NCBI RefSeq assembly: GCF_022664395.1
Contig: NZ_JAKRET010000001.1
Coordinates: 186,001 to 250,000 of the forward strand
Direction of reading: 5' to 3'
DNA length: 64,000 bases
DNA from: Sphingomonas lacusdianchii
GTDB taxonomy: Bacteria > Pseudomonadota > Alphaproteobacteria > Sphingomonadales > Sphingomonadaceae
The notes beneath the pieces are model-generated. The model saw only the letters and a list, made by a program, of their open reading frames with translations. It was not told the DNA's origin and searched no databases. Shown here in pieces: positions 9,671 to 16,681 of the stretch. The first letter of the stretch is position 1. The number at the start of each line of letters is the position of its first letter. The position numbers were made by a program, and so were the translations under genes.

Positions 9671-10203
9671 GCGCCGAGAACAGCCTGGTCGCGCAGACGG
9701 TCGCGAACGCGCCGCCGTCGCTGGCCCCGCCTTCGTTCAACGACGGCGCAAGCCTGTTCCTCTTCAACCTCTTCCTGATGACGGCGGCGATGTTTCTCGG
9801 CGCGATGCTGGTCGGCCGGCAGCTGAGCCGCATCTGGGGGCAGCGGCGGTTCGATCACCCCCTGCACCCCGTCAGCCTCTATCGGATGATAACCGTGCTG
9901 GCTGGCGTCGGCCTGACGCTGCGCTGCGGAGCGGAAGCGATGTATCTGTGGGGCTGGGCGCCGAACGATCCGACGACCTTCGCCCGCGTCGCGATGGCGA
10001 AACGCTGGATCGACCCGATCGCGGTGGCGGCTGGTATGACATGGATGGGGATCGTGATGCTCGGCGAGCCGGGCGTCGAGCACCAGCTGCGCAAAGCTCC
10101 CCTGCCCGTGGATATGTGGTCGCGATGGCCAACCCTTGCCCGCGCGGCCGGCATAATCGTGCTGAGCTTCTTCGCGGCTGGCGCGGCCGTGATCCTCCGG
10201 TGA
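9667..10203 (+). CDS. Phage membrane protein, lysis region, 178 residues
   Basis: ATG at 9667 (MSAENSLV...) was chosen over an upstream in-frame ATG at 9655 because it couples to the 13-codon leader. Hydrophobic segments: FLFNLFLMTAAMFLGAMLV, MITVLAGVGLTL, IDPIAVAAGMTWMGIVML and AGIIVLSFFAAGAAVIL, giving about four membrane spans separated by charged loops. It sits between tail genes and the endolysin, so a holin-like or accessory membrane role is plausible but unproven. Its stop overlaps the GTG of the next gene. Confidence 0.6.
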   Translation: MSAENSLVAQTVANAPPSLAPPSFNDGASLFLFNLFLMTAAMFLGAMLVGRQLSRIWGQRRFDHPLHPVSLYRMITVLAGVGLTLRCGAEAMYLWGWAPNDPTTFARVAMAKRWIDPIAVAAGMTWMGIVMLGEPGVEHQLRKAPLPVDMWSRWPTLARAAGIIVLSFFAAGAAVILR

Positions 10204-10646
10204 AACTCCAGTCGGCGCTGGGGGCGGCGGCGGCGGTCCCTATCCCGGTTGTCTGGGACGTATTCGGCCTGGGCTATCGGTTCGAAGCCGGCCCGTTCGT
10301 GGTCAGCATCACAATGGTGCTCATCACCCGGCTGTGCATCTTCCTCAACACGAAGGGTCGCCGGCAGGTCTTTTTCGACGCGGCGGTCACCTTCCTGTGC
10401 TGCGTCATTGCAGCGCTATGGACGCAGGCGCACTCGCTCAGCCTACTACCGTCCGCTATCAGCGCCATGACCATCGCCGGCATCGGCTACGGGCTGATCG
10501 GGATCGGGAAGAGCCAGTTTCTGATCGCTGCGCGGGGTGCGTTCGACCAGTTCCTTAAAGGCTTGGCGCAGGCGCCAGCCGCACCGCCCGAAAGCGACGA
10601 GCAGGCGATCACCCGCCTGCGGAGCGATCTCGACAAGGTCGAGTAA
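10200..10646 (+). CDS. Phage membrane protein, holin-like candidate, 148 residues
   Basis: It starts with GTG overlapping the previous stop (GTGA). The product has about three hydrophobic segments (FVVSITMVLITRLCIFL, FDAAVTFLCCVIAALW, ISAMTIAGIGYGLIGIG) and a charged C-terminal tail (ITRLRSDLDKVE). Three spans, a charged tail and location two genes before the endolysin resemble a class I holin, although there is no family signature to confirm this. A perfect 9-bp hairpin follows within 6 bases of the stop. Confidence 0.6.
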   Translation: MKLQSALGAAAAVPIPVVWDVFGLGYRFEAGPFVVSITMVLITRLCIFLNTKGRRQVFFDAAVTFLCCVIAALWTQAHSLSLLPSAISAMTIAGIGYGLIGIGKSQFLIAARGAFDQFLKGLAQAPAAPPESDEQAITRLRSDLDKVE

Positions 10647-10651
10647 TGCCA

Positions 10652-10673
10652 CCCCCTCGCCGAAGCGAGGGGG
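10652..10673 (+). terminator. Hairpin after the holin-like gene
   Basis: CCCCCTCGC and GCGAGGGGG form a perfect 9-bp stem with a CGAA loop just after the stop codon. There is no U-tract downstream, so it may act as an attenuator, RNA-stability element or factor-dependent terminator rather than a classical intrinsic terminator. Confidence 0.45.
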
Positions 10674-10759
10674 CGACGGCGTCCTGGGAGAACGCCAATC
10701 CGGCCTAGCGGGGCGGACTGTACCCCGGATGAACACCAACCGTACCGAAGGAATGGGAC

Positions 10760-11272
10760 ATGACGACGGCAGACCCGGCGTGGCTGAAGGCTGCGCGCGC
10801 GAAACTTGGCACCCGAGAGGCGCCCGGTCCGGCGAACAACCCGACCATTATGGGCTGGGCGAAGCGGCTGGGCACGAAGGCGCTCGGCATTGCCTACAAC
10901 GCGGACAGCGTCCCGTGGTGCGGCGTCTTCGTCGCCGCCTGTATGCAGGAAGCTGGCCTGCCGACGGCACCGATCGCGGTCCGTGCTTCAGCCTGGGCGA
11001 ATTACGGCCAGCCGCTTGCCTTCCACGGTTTTGCCCCCGGCGCGATCCTTGTGTTCCAGCGGCCGGGCGGCGGCCACGTCGGCTTCTACGTCGGCGAGGA
11101 TGACACCGCCTATCACGTCCTCGGCGGCAACCAGTCCGACAACGTGACCGTTGCGCGGATCGAGAGGGCGCGTTGCGTCGCCGCGCGCTGGCCGACCGGC
11201 ATCGCATTCGCTGGCGGTCCGGTGCGAATGGCTTCACGCGCCGGGGTGCCGCTGTCGCGGAACGAGGCATGA
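10760..11272 (+). CDS. Endolysin-type peptidase (TIGR02594/CHAP-like)
   Basis: 170 residues. The first part (TREAPGPANNPTIMGWAKRLG) and the catalytic-type motif VPWCGVFVAACMQEAG with a nucleophile Cys near residue 53, then GGGHVGFYVG with His near residue 111, match the NlpC/P60-CHAP-like TIGR02594 group of small phage peptidoglycan hydrolases. There is no signal peptide, so it would need a holin to reach the wall. GAAGGA precedes the ATG. The stop overlaps the ATG of a small membrane protein gene, placing it in a lysis cassette. Confidence 0.75.
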   Translation: MTTADPAWLKAARAKLGTREAPGPANNPTIMGWAKRLGTKALGIAYNADSVPWCGVFVAACMQEAGLPTAPIAVRASAWANYGQPLAFHGFAPGAILVFQRPGGGHVGFYVGEDDTAYHVLGGNQSDNVTVARIERARCVAARWPTGIAFAGGPVRMASRAGVPLSRNEA

Positions 11273-11493
11273 TCTACGCTGCGCTGTACGCGATCGGCGC
11301 GGCGGTCGTCGTCGGTTGGCTGCTGCATGTCCACGTCACCGCCCGCTACGAGATTGACCGGGTGCCGCTCTACATCTTCATCCTGTTCCCGTTGATGTGG
11401 GGTCCGGTGCTGCTGGTCGTGCTGGTGATCGCGATCGTGGTCGGCACGATCTGGTCGGCGAAGCTGCTCGCGCGGCGGGTGCGCGCATGTTGA
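11269..11493 (+). CDS. Small two-span membrane protein in the lysis cassette, 74 residues
   Basis: The ATG overlaps the endolysin stop (ATGA). Two hydrophobic segments (MIYAALYAIGAAVVVGWLL; YIFILFPLMWGPVLLVVLVI continuing into AIVVG) are joined by a short charged loop. The C-terminus is basic (KLLARRVRAC). The final codons overlap the start of the Rz-type gene. It could be an additional holin or antiholin; no family is recognised. Confidence 0.6.
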   Translation: MIYAALYAIGAAVVVGWLLHVHVTARYEIDRVPLYIFILFPLMWGPVLLVVLVIAIVVGTIWSAKLLARRVRAC

Positions 11494-11891
11494 GCGCGAT
11501 CCGCCCCTACCTCGCGTTGATCGGCGCCATCGTGGCCGTCGCGCTGCTCGCCGCCGCCTACATCGCTGGCCGGCGCGACGGGCGCGCTATCGCCGACGGG
11601 AAGCAGGCGGCGGTCGAGCGGGCGGTGAAGGCCGAACGCGACAAGCGCGAGACGAACGTCGCTACCGGCGAGACGGCTGGTGCGGCCAAGGAAACCGACA
11701 GGCAAGAGAAGGTCCGGGAGATCTACCGTGAGACGAACACCGTCACCGAGCGCCCTGTGTATCGCAATGTCTGCGTTGATGCTGACGGGGTGCGTCTCCT
11801 CGACCGCGCGACCGCCATCGCCAACGGCGACGATCCCGGCGAACCTGCTCGCCCGGCCGGCGACCCTGCCCCAGCCCCGCCGCAGCGCTGA
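11487..11891 (+). CDS. Rz-like inner-membrane spanin
   Basis: The ATG overlaps the end of the previous gene. The product (134 residues) has one N-terminal membrane anchor (YLALIGAIVAVALLAAAYIAG), then a charged helical region (KQAAVERAVKAERDKRE) likely to form a coiled coil, and a Pro-rich tail. This is the layout of i-spanins, which bridge to an outer-membrane lipoprotein to fuse the two membranes at lysis. The matching lipoprotein gene overlaps it in another frame. Confidence 0.65.
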   Translation: MLSAIRPYLALIGAIVAVALLAAAYIAGRRDGRAIADGKQAAVERAVKAERDKRETNVATGETAGAAKETDRQEKVREIYRETNTVTERPVYRNVCVDADGVRLLDRATAIANGDDPGEPARPAGDPAPAPPQR

Positions 11892-12036
11892 CGGCGGGCA
11901 GGACGGCGCAGCGGCGTTGGGGTCGCAGCTGGACATGCTGGACGTTGCCGGCGGCATCCGTGCTCAGCTCGTTCGTTTGCAATGCGCGGTGCTGGTTTCA
12001 ACCGGTCAGCCGTTGCGGGACGACTGTCCAGCGTGA
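11728..12036 (+). CDS. Rz1-like outer-membrane lipoprotein spanin, overlapping Rz out of frame
   Basis: GTG at 11728 follows GGGAG by about 8 bases and gives a short signal peptide (MRRTPSPSALCIAMSA) ending in the lipobox LMLTGC with Cys22. The mature part is short, Pro/Ala/Ser-rich, then a compact C-terminus (QLDMLDVAGGIRAQLVRLQC). An internal ATG at 11767 is a less likely start because it leaves almost no signal peptide. More than half of the gene lies inside the Rz gene in a different frame, as in lambda Rz/Rz1. The lipobox and overlap together make the spanin call fairly safe. Confidence 0.65.
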   Translation: MRRTPSPSALCIAMSALMLTGCVSSTARPPSPTATIPANLLARPATLPQPRRSADGGQDGAAALGSQLDMLDVAGGIRAQLVRLQCAVLVSTGQPLRDDCPA

Positions 12037-12041
12037 CGAGA

Positions 12042-12227
12042 CTAATCCTCGGGTTCACGAAATGCGTCCATGAGGACGCCACGAACCTCGTCCGGTCCCG
12101 CAGCTACCATCGCAGCTTTCGTCGCGGGAGGTATTAGAACGGTGTGGCGTACCAGTTTTACACCGGTAATTACCGGCTTAGAACCCGACCGCCCTATGCG
12201 ACCGCCTTTGCCGGGTATTCCAATCAT
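12042..12227 (-). CDS. Hypothetical small protein, 61 residues
   Basis: A minus-strand ORF just after the spanin genes, reading toward them. ATG at 12227 (MIGIPGKGGRIGRSGSKPVI...) follows an AAAGGG sequence by 9 bases; an alternative start 11 codons upstream is less natural. Gly-rich N-terminus, then VLIPPATKAAMVAAGPDEVRGVLMDAF. The composition looks protein-like, but no family is recognised. It lies in the transition between the phage late genes and the accessory block. Confidence 0.45.
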   Translation of the reverse strand: MIGIPGKGGRIGRSGSKPVITGVKLVRHTVLIPPATKAAMVAAGPDEVRGVLMDAFREPED

Positions 12228-12341
12228 TACGGTTCGCCCTTTGGTAAAAAGAAGTTGCAAGACAGAAAAAAATCTACCTGAGGTTTCCCTCGAGCGCGGG
12301 CAATGTTTAGAATTTCATTCAAAAAGTCATAGCGCATGGTC

Positions 12342-12365
12342 ACACGTTAGTAGTTGCTAACGTGT
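12342..12365. terminator. Hairpin downstream of the glycosyltransferase gene
   Basis: ACACGTTAG and CTAACGTGT form a perfect 9-bp inverted repeat with a 6-base loop, 10 bases beyond the stop of the minus-strand glycosyltransferase gene. There is no adjacent T-tract, so its terminator role is tentative. Confidence 0.4.
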
Positions 12366-12375
12366 TAAGGCTTAT

Positions 12376-13377
12376 TTAGATTTGTTGCAGTAGACGGTCA
12401 AGATCGCCACTTACCCGTTCCCAATCGTATGAACTCATGTCCGGTTTGGTCCAAACTTCACGCCGCCTGTACCAGCGAACCGCGTCAGCAAGCGTTGTAG
12501 CGTCCAATTCACCATCGAAGAGGTACACCCATTCGGTTCCTACCGCGCGCTGCAACTCTGGAAGCGCGCCGAGCCGGGGGGCTACAATAGGTCGGTACCT
12601 AGACAGGGCTAGGAACGCGGACCCGCTGTTCAAGATGTCACGGTAAGGGAGTACGATTAGATCGGCTGCATCTATTCGGCGTTCCATGTCCCGATCAGAA
12701 AATGACGTCGACGGCGCGTCGATCTTTACGTCCGCATTCGAAACTAATCGATGTAATTCCGCAACGTATTTGGTATCTACAGCCTTGCCATAGATTTCAC
12801 CTCGGACTGTTGGGTCGCCGAGGTCAACTAGCGCGGAAATGAACGCTTCCAGATTCTTGTACGGTTTGATCGCTCCGAATGTCAGAACGTCTATCTTTTC
12901 AAAGGACACTGGTCTCGTTGAAATAAACGGCTCGGAGTTCGGAAGAAAATTACCGTGCACAGTCACAATGTTGGTTTTGTCTGCAAGTTCCGGGTACAAA
13001 CCGTCCGCTTTACCTTTTCCTTCGTGCGATAGATGAATTACGCCATCCAGCTCCCGAAGGAAGCGGCGCTCTAACTTAGAAGGATTAGTACGAGCGTGAG
13101 GCTTCAAGTTATGCACAACCCAAACGAATTTTGTGTCGAACAATCGGCGCGCAAGCATCAATTTAAGTAAGCGGCGGCGTCCAAGGGCTATTTTGGAATC
13201 ATCAAAAAAATAGTCCGGCCAATGAAGAATCGCAACATCGCACTTTCGAAGCTCTTTCATGTTCCAATCGGCATCAACAACGATGCGGCCAGTCTCTCGC
13301 ACTGCGTCAGCAAAATTTTGGACGAAGGGGTTATTTGAAATCTGCGACGGTGAAATAGATACGTTCTGGTTTTGCAT
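12376..13377 (-). CDS. Glycosyltransferase, GT-B fold (polysaccharide type)
   Basis: 333 residues from ATG at 13377; an in-frame GTG at 13443 would add 22 residues but overlaps the upstream gene. Motifs: DVAILHWPDYFF, FVWVVHNLKPH and GVIHLSHEGKG in the N-terminal domain, then VLTFGAIKPYKNLEAFI, RRIDAADLIVLPYRDILNSGSAFLALS in the nucleotide-sugar domain. This resembles GT4-like capsule/exopolysaccharide transferases. No signal peptide; presumably cytosolic or peripheral. Codon use is clearly more AT-rich than the flanking phage genes, suggesting separate acquisition. A role in altering host surface sugars is inferred. Confidence 0.75.
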   Translation of the reverse strand: MQNQNVSISPSQISNNPFVQNFADAVRETGRIVVDADWNMKELRKCDVAILHWPDYFFDDSKIALGRRRLLKLMLARRLFDTKFVWVVHNLKPHARTNPSKLERRFLRELDGVIHLSHEGKGKADGLYPELADKTNIVTVHGNFLPNSEPFISTRPVSFEKIDVLTFGAIKPYKNLEAFISALVDLGDPTVRGEIYGKAVDTKYVAELHRLVSNADVKIDAPSTSFSDRDMERRIDAADLIVLPYRDILNSGSAFLALSRYRPIVAPRLGALPELQRAVGTEWVYLFDGELDATTLADAVRWYRRREVWTKPDMSSYDWERVSGDLDRLLQQI

Positions 13378-13426
13378 TCGTGGTCCAATCGAAGCATCTA
13401 GGCGGGATCGCTGGTAAGAAACTCGG

Positions 13427-13837
13427 TTATGTATGCGTTGCACTACTACCGCTATTTAATGGAACAATGGCTCGTGTGAGGCCAAGCGCGACAAGAATTG
13501 CAAGTGATGCCGGCCTCCGACCGGTGTTGAACTCACTAACCCTGCTTATAGGTAATTCATTCGCTTTCGCCCACTTGACCAGACCGCCGGCTGCGGCCAT
13601 CCGCTTCTGAAGTAAGATCCGGACATCGTCGTCCGTTAGAACAAGTGGGGCCTGATCACCACTGTATTCAGACACGACGATTTTACTATAAAAGAGATCG
13701 AGTACAGTTTGAGCGATGTTTTGGGTCAGGGTAGCGTCGAGCGGACTGCCTTGAGTGTTCGAGGTTGCTGATTGAATCGCTATGACAAGTTCAGATAAAT
13801 CAAAACCCATTTTTTTTTGGCGGTCGTCTAGTATCAT
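13427..13837 (-). CDS. Hypothetical protein with possible C-terminal helix-turn-helix, 136 residues
   Basis: Start ATG overlaps the stop of the upstream gene (13834-13837). The N-terminal half is helical (DLSELVIAIQSATSN, IAQTVLDLFYSKIVV). The C-terminal part (GGLVKWAKANELPISRVSEF then GRRPASLAILVALGL) resembles a phage Cro/C1-type helix-turn-helix. It is third in a minus-strand run of coupled small genes leading into the glycosyltransferase. The regulatory role is a guess based on that segment. Confidence 0.55.
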   Translation of the reverse strand: MILDDRQKKMGFDLSELVIAIQSATSNTQGSPLDATLTQNIAQTVLDLFYSKIVVSEYSGDQAPLVLTDDDVRILLQKRMAAAGGLVKWAKANELPISRVSEFNTGRRPASLAILVALGLTRAIVPLNSGSSATHT

Positions 13838-14034
13838 GCACCGGTCTCAATGAAGACTGGTAGAAAGCACAGGACGATACCGACGATCGTCCAAACCGCT
13901 CCAGCTATGTTTCCTTTAAAAAGGCTGGCATTAATGTGAGCAAACTCTTTATCGCTGGTCCAAATAAATACCAGGGTAGCGAGGGTAAGTGCCACGTTCC
14001 CCAATACTAATAGAACTGAAACCACGTAGATCAT
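13834..14034 (-). CDS. Small two-span membrane protein, 66 residues
   Basis: Start and stop both overlap neighbouring genes by 4 bases. Two clear hydrophobic segments: VVSVLLVLGNVALTLATLVF and NIAGAVWTIVGIVLCFLPVF, separated by a short charged loop. Size and topology are compatible with a small accessory membrane protein, but there is no match to a known flippase family such as GtrA (which has four spans). Function unknown. Confidence 0.55.
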   Translation of the reverse strand: MIYVVSVLLVLGNVALTLATLVFIWTSDKEFAHINASLFKGNIAGAVWTIVGIVLCFLPVFIETGA

Positions 14035-14195
14035 CTCGGTTCAACCCCTTCCGAAATGAGTGCTTGTAAAGTGGCCCTTAGTCTATCTCGTTCTTCACGA
14101 TATATGGATGCGGCATGCCTCAGCTGGTTAATTTTCCGATCAGCTTCGAGGAGGTCATCCTCGTATCGACGACATCGAACGAAAGGCAGTTTCAT
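14031..14195 (-). CDS. Small coiled-coil protein, 54 residues
   Basis: ATG at 14195 (MKLPFVRCRRYEDDLLEADR) is preceded by AGGGGG with a 5-base gap, much better than the in-frame start at 14246. The remainder is one charged helix (INQLRHAASIYREERDRLRA), likely a coiled coil. It is first in the coupled minus-strand set that ends in the glycosyltransferase gene; the IS481-type element begins about 60 bases upstream. Function unknown. Confidence 0.5.
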   Translation of the reverse strand: MKLPFVRCRRYEDDLLEADRKINQLRHAASIYREERDRLRATLQALISEGVEPR

Positions 14196-14255
14196 GATAC
14201 CCCCTACGCGGAAAACCGGTGATTCGCGTAAGTCGCCCGCTAGCACAAAGGTTCA

Positions 14256-15216
14256 CTAGGTGTTTAGTCCCGGCATATGGTGGATCGGGTTGACGATGAA
14301 CCGGTCTGGCTCTGACGTCCAGATCTTGGCGATGTATTCGTAGGGCGTGAGGCCGCTGAGTGTCTTGAGCCGGCGGGCGAAGTTGTAGGCGGCCATGAAG
14401 TCGGAGAGGTGCGTCCGGAGCTGGTTGTGGCTCTCGTAGTGAAAGCGTTTGACGGTCGCCTCATTGATCGTGCGGTTCATCCGCTCGACCTGACCGTTCG
14501 TCCACGGGTGGTTGGGTTTCGTGAGGCGGTGTTCGATGTCGTTGGCCTCGCAGATCATGTCGAAGCGCATCTGACGCGACCAGGCGGTGTTTCGGTTGCG
14601 CGGCTGTTCGGCAAACTGGATGCCATTATCAGTCAAGATGGTGTGGATCCGATAGGGCACGGCTTTCAGCAGGTGCTCAAGGAACTCCCACGCCGTTCGC
14701 CTGTCAGCCTTGTCTACCAGCTGGGTGACCGCGAACTTGCTGGTGCGATCGATGCCAACGAACAGGTACAGCTTCCCCTCGGCGGTCTGCACCTCCGCGA
14801 TGTCCATATGGAAGAAGCCGATGGGGTAGCGCTTGAAGCGCTGCCGCTTCGGCTTGTCGCCCTCGATATCCGGTAACCGTGAGATGCCGTGCCGCTGCAG
14901 GCACCGATGCAGCGCTGAGCGTGTCAGGTGCGGGATCGATGGCTGCAGGGCGTAGAGGCAGTCGTCGAGCGGCAGCAGCGTGTGGCGCCGGAACGCCACA
15001 ACCATCGCCTCCTCGGCTTCAGTCAGGGTGGTCGAATGAGGGGCCTTGGGCCCGGTCTTCAGATCCTCGACCGTTACTCTCTTGCGCCACTTCGCGACAG
15101 TCTTGGGGTTGATCCCCAACTCGCGGCTCAGCGTCGCGAGCGAAGCTTGCGACAAGCTGTATTGCTGCTCGGACGGCGTGCGTGGTCGTGGCGCTCCCGT
15201 GACGAACCTGTCCCAT
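14256..15216 (-). pseudogene. IS481-family transposase, frameshifted
   Basis: The usual start for this family (MGQVRHGSATTTHAVRAAIQ) is at 15216, but that frame fails after AAIQ. The rest (SQASLATLSRELGINPKTVA onward) is in the next frame. Relative to the expected AIQ-x-SQ join there is one extra base in 15153-15156 (plus-strand CAAG). The downstream frame has the HTH (INPKTVAKWRKR), the rve DDE core with FFHMDIAEVQ, ILTDNGIQF and HPWTNGQVERMNRT, and ends PGLNT. The TAG stop comes from the flanking CTAG target site. The frameshift call rests on recalled family sequences; programmed frameshifting is possible. Confidence 0.75.
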
Positions 15217-15273
15217 ACGGCTTCCTTCCATTCCAACGAAAGGATCGCACCATCAAACCGTGGGATCAAACAC
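14260..15273. mobile_element. IS481-family insertion sequence with CTAG target duplication
   Basis: A 1014-bp element bounded by imperfect terminal inverted repeats: left GTGTTTAGTCCCGG, right end (reverse complement) GTGTTTGATCCCACGG. Both ends are flanked by CTAG (14256-14259 and 15274-15277), consistent with the CTAG-type target known for IS481. It carries one minus-strand transposase gene that runs nearly end to end. The transposase appears frameshifted (see pseudogene), so this copy may depend on another copy in trans. Confidence 0.85.
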
Positions 15274-15286
15274 CTAGCATGTTTAA

Positions 15287-15342
15287 GTGCAACCGGGCAA
15301 ACGCATGCTGCTGTGCTGCAACATGCGTCTGCCCGGTTGCAC
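15287..15342. repeat. 21-bp inverted repeat ahead of the mannose-1-phosphate guanylyltransferase gene
   Basis: Arms at 15287-15307 and 15322-15342 (left arm begins GTGCAACCGGGCA, right arm ends TGCCCGGTTGCAC) pair with one mismatch around a 14-base loop. The hairpin starts 10 bases after the IS481 target duplication and ends 37 bases before the start codon of the next gene. No T-tract follows. It could be an extragenic palindrome, an mRNA leader structure or a recombination site. Confidence 0.7.
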
Positions 15343-15378
15343 CGGATTTGCCACTCGATCCTTTCGGAGAACCTATCC

Positions 15379-16434
15379 ATGCCCGTTTCGTCCGACATTG
15401 TCCCCGTCATTCTGTCCGGGGGGGCGGGCACCCGTCTGTGGCCGATGTCGCGTCCCGAACGGCCCAAGCAGTTCCTGGCCCTGACCGCCGCCGAGACGAT
15501 GTTGCAGCTGACCGCGCGCCGCGCCGCGGGCGACGGCTTTGCCGCGCCGATCGTCGTCGCCAATGCCGCCCATGCCGATGCCGTCGCCGAACAGCTTTCC
15601 GCCATCGGTTCGGACCCGCAGGCGATCATCCTCGAACCGATGGGCCGCAACACCGCCCCCGCCATCGCGCTGGCGGCGATCGCGGCGGGTGGCGGCGACG
15701 CGCCGTTGCTGGTCATGCCGTCGGACCATGTCATTCACGACCTCGACGCCTTCCGCGCCGCGATCGACCGCGCGCTGCCGCTGGTCGAGGATGGCTGGAT
15801 GGTGACGTTCGGCATCGCCCCCGACGCGCCCGAGACCGGCTATGGCTGGATCAAGGTCGGCGCGCCGCTGACCGAGGGGGTCCACCGCGTCGACCGCTTC
15901 GTCGAGAAGCCGCCGCTCGACGCGGCGCAGGCGATGCTCGCATCGGGCGACCATGCATGGAATGGCGGCATCTTCCTGTTCCGCGCCGACCGTTTCCTGG
16001 GTGCGATCGGCCGGTTCGTGCCGGCGATGCTGGACGCGGCGCAGGGCGCGATGGACCGGGCGCAACGCGACGGCAATTGCATCCGCCCCGACGCCGACGC
16101 CTTTGCCGCCAGCCCGTCCGACTCGATCGACTATGCGGTGATGGAGCGCGACGACCGGGTCGCGGTCGCGCCGGTGGCGATGGGGTGGAGCGATGTCGGC
16201 AGCTGGGACGCGCTGCACGCGATCAGCGACCGCGACGATGCCCATAATGCGACCGGCGGCGACGTAACGCTGCTCGACGCGACCGGCTGCCTCGTCCGGT
16301 CGGACGGGGTGCGGGTCGCGATGGTCGGGGTCAGCGACCTGATCGTCGTCGCCAGCGGCAACGACCTGCTCATCCTGCCGCGTGGCCGGTCGCAGGAGGT
16401 CAAGCGGCTTCTGAAAATTTTGACGAGCAACTGA
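15379..16434 (+). CDS. manC: Mannose-1-phosphate guanylyltransferase (GDP-mannose pyrophosphorylase)
   Basis: 351 residues from ATG at 15379 (MPVSSDIVPVILSGGAGTRL). It converts mannose-1-phosphate and GTP to GDP-mannose for surface polysaccharides. Signature motifs: SGGAGTRLWPMSR with RPKQF (nucleotide binding), EPMGRNTAPAIALAA, MPSDHVI, FVEKPP and WNGGIFLF, SIDYAVMER, and GWSDVGSWDAL. The protein stops after the beta-helix-like tail (DLLILPRGRSQEVKRLL) and lacks the cupin phosphomannose isomerase domain seen in bifunctional homologues. Base composition is high-GC like the chromosome, unlike the low-GC genes on either side. Confidence 0.9.
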   Translation: MPVSSDIVPVILSGGAGTRLWPMSRPERPKQFLALTAAETMLQLTARRAAGDGFAAPIVVANAAHADAVAEQLSAIGSDPQAIILEPMGRNTAPAIALAAIAAGGGDAPLLVMPSDHVIHDLDAFRAAIDRALPLVEDGWMVTFGIAPDAPETGYGWIKVGAPLTEGVHRVDRFVEKPPLDAAQAMLASGDHAWNGGIFLFRADRFLGAIGRFVPAMLDAAQGAMDRAQRDGNCIRPDADAFAASPSDSIDYAVMERDDRVAVAPVAMGWSDVGSWDALHAISDRDDAHNATGGDVTLLDATGCLVRSDGVRVAMVGVSDLIVVASGNDLLILPRGRSQEVKRLLKILTSN

Positions 16435-16681
16435 AGGACCTAACGATAGGGATCAGCAAAGCTGAGACCGGCAACGGTGTACGTCCCTAGCTTGTCCGAT
16501 TGCACTGCTCGTTGCTGAACGCCCCATCGGCTCCGCGGCCGATGGGCTACTCCGGTCGTTTTGCCGCCGCCGATGGGGATAGCGAACGTCAAGTTACTTA
16601 CGCCCACGACAAGTAAAAATAATATAGTATTCTATACTATTACAGTCTTGGTATAAGGTTCCTAGGCCATAGCCAGAACGA
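16435..16681. promoter_or_regulatory. AT-rich spacer with palindrome ahead of the acyltransferase gene
   Basis: No gene is seen. The right half is strikingly AT-rich and contains ATAGTAT-TCT-ATACTAT (16624-16640), an operator-like or hairpin palindrome, followed by TTGGTATAAGG. It probably holds the promoter of the acyltransferase gene. Confidence 0.35.
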
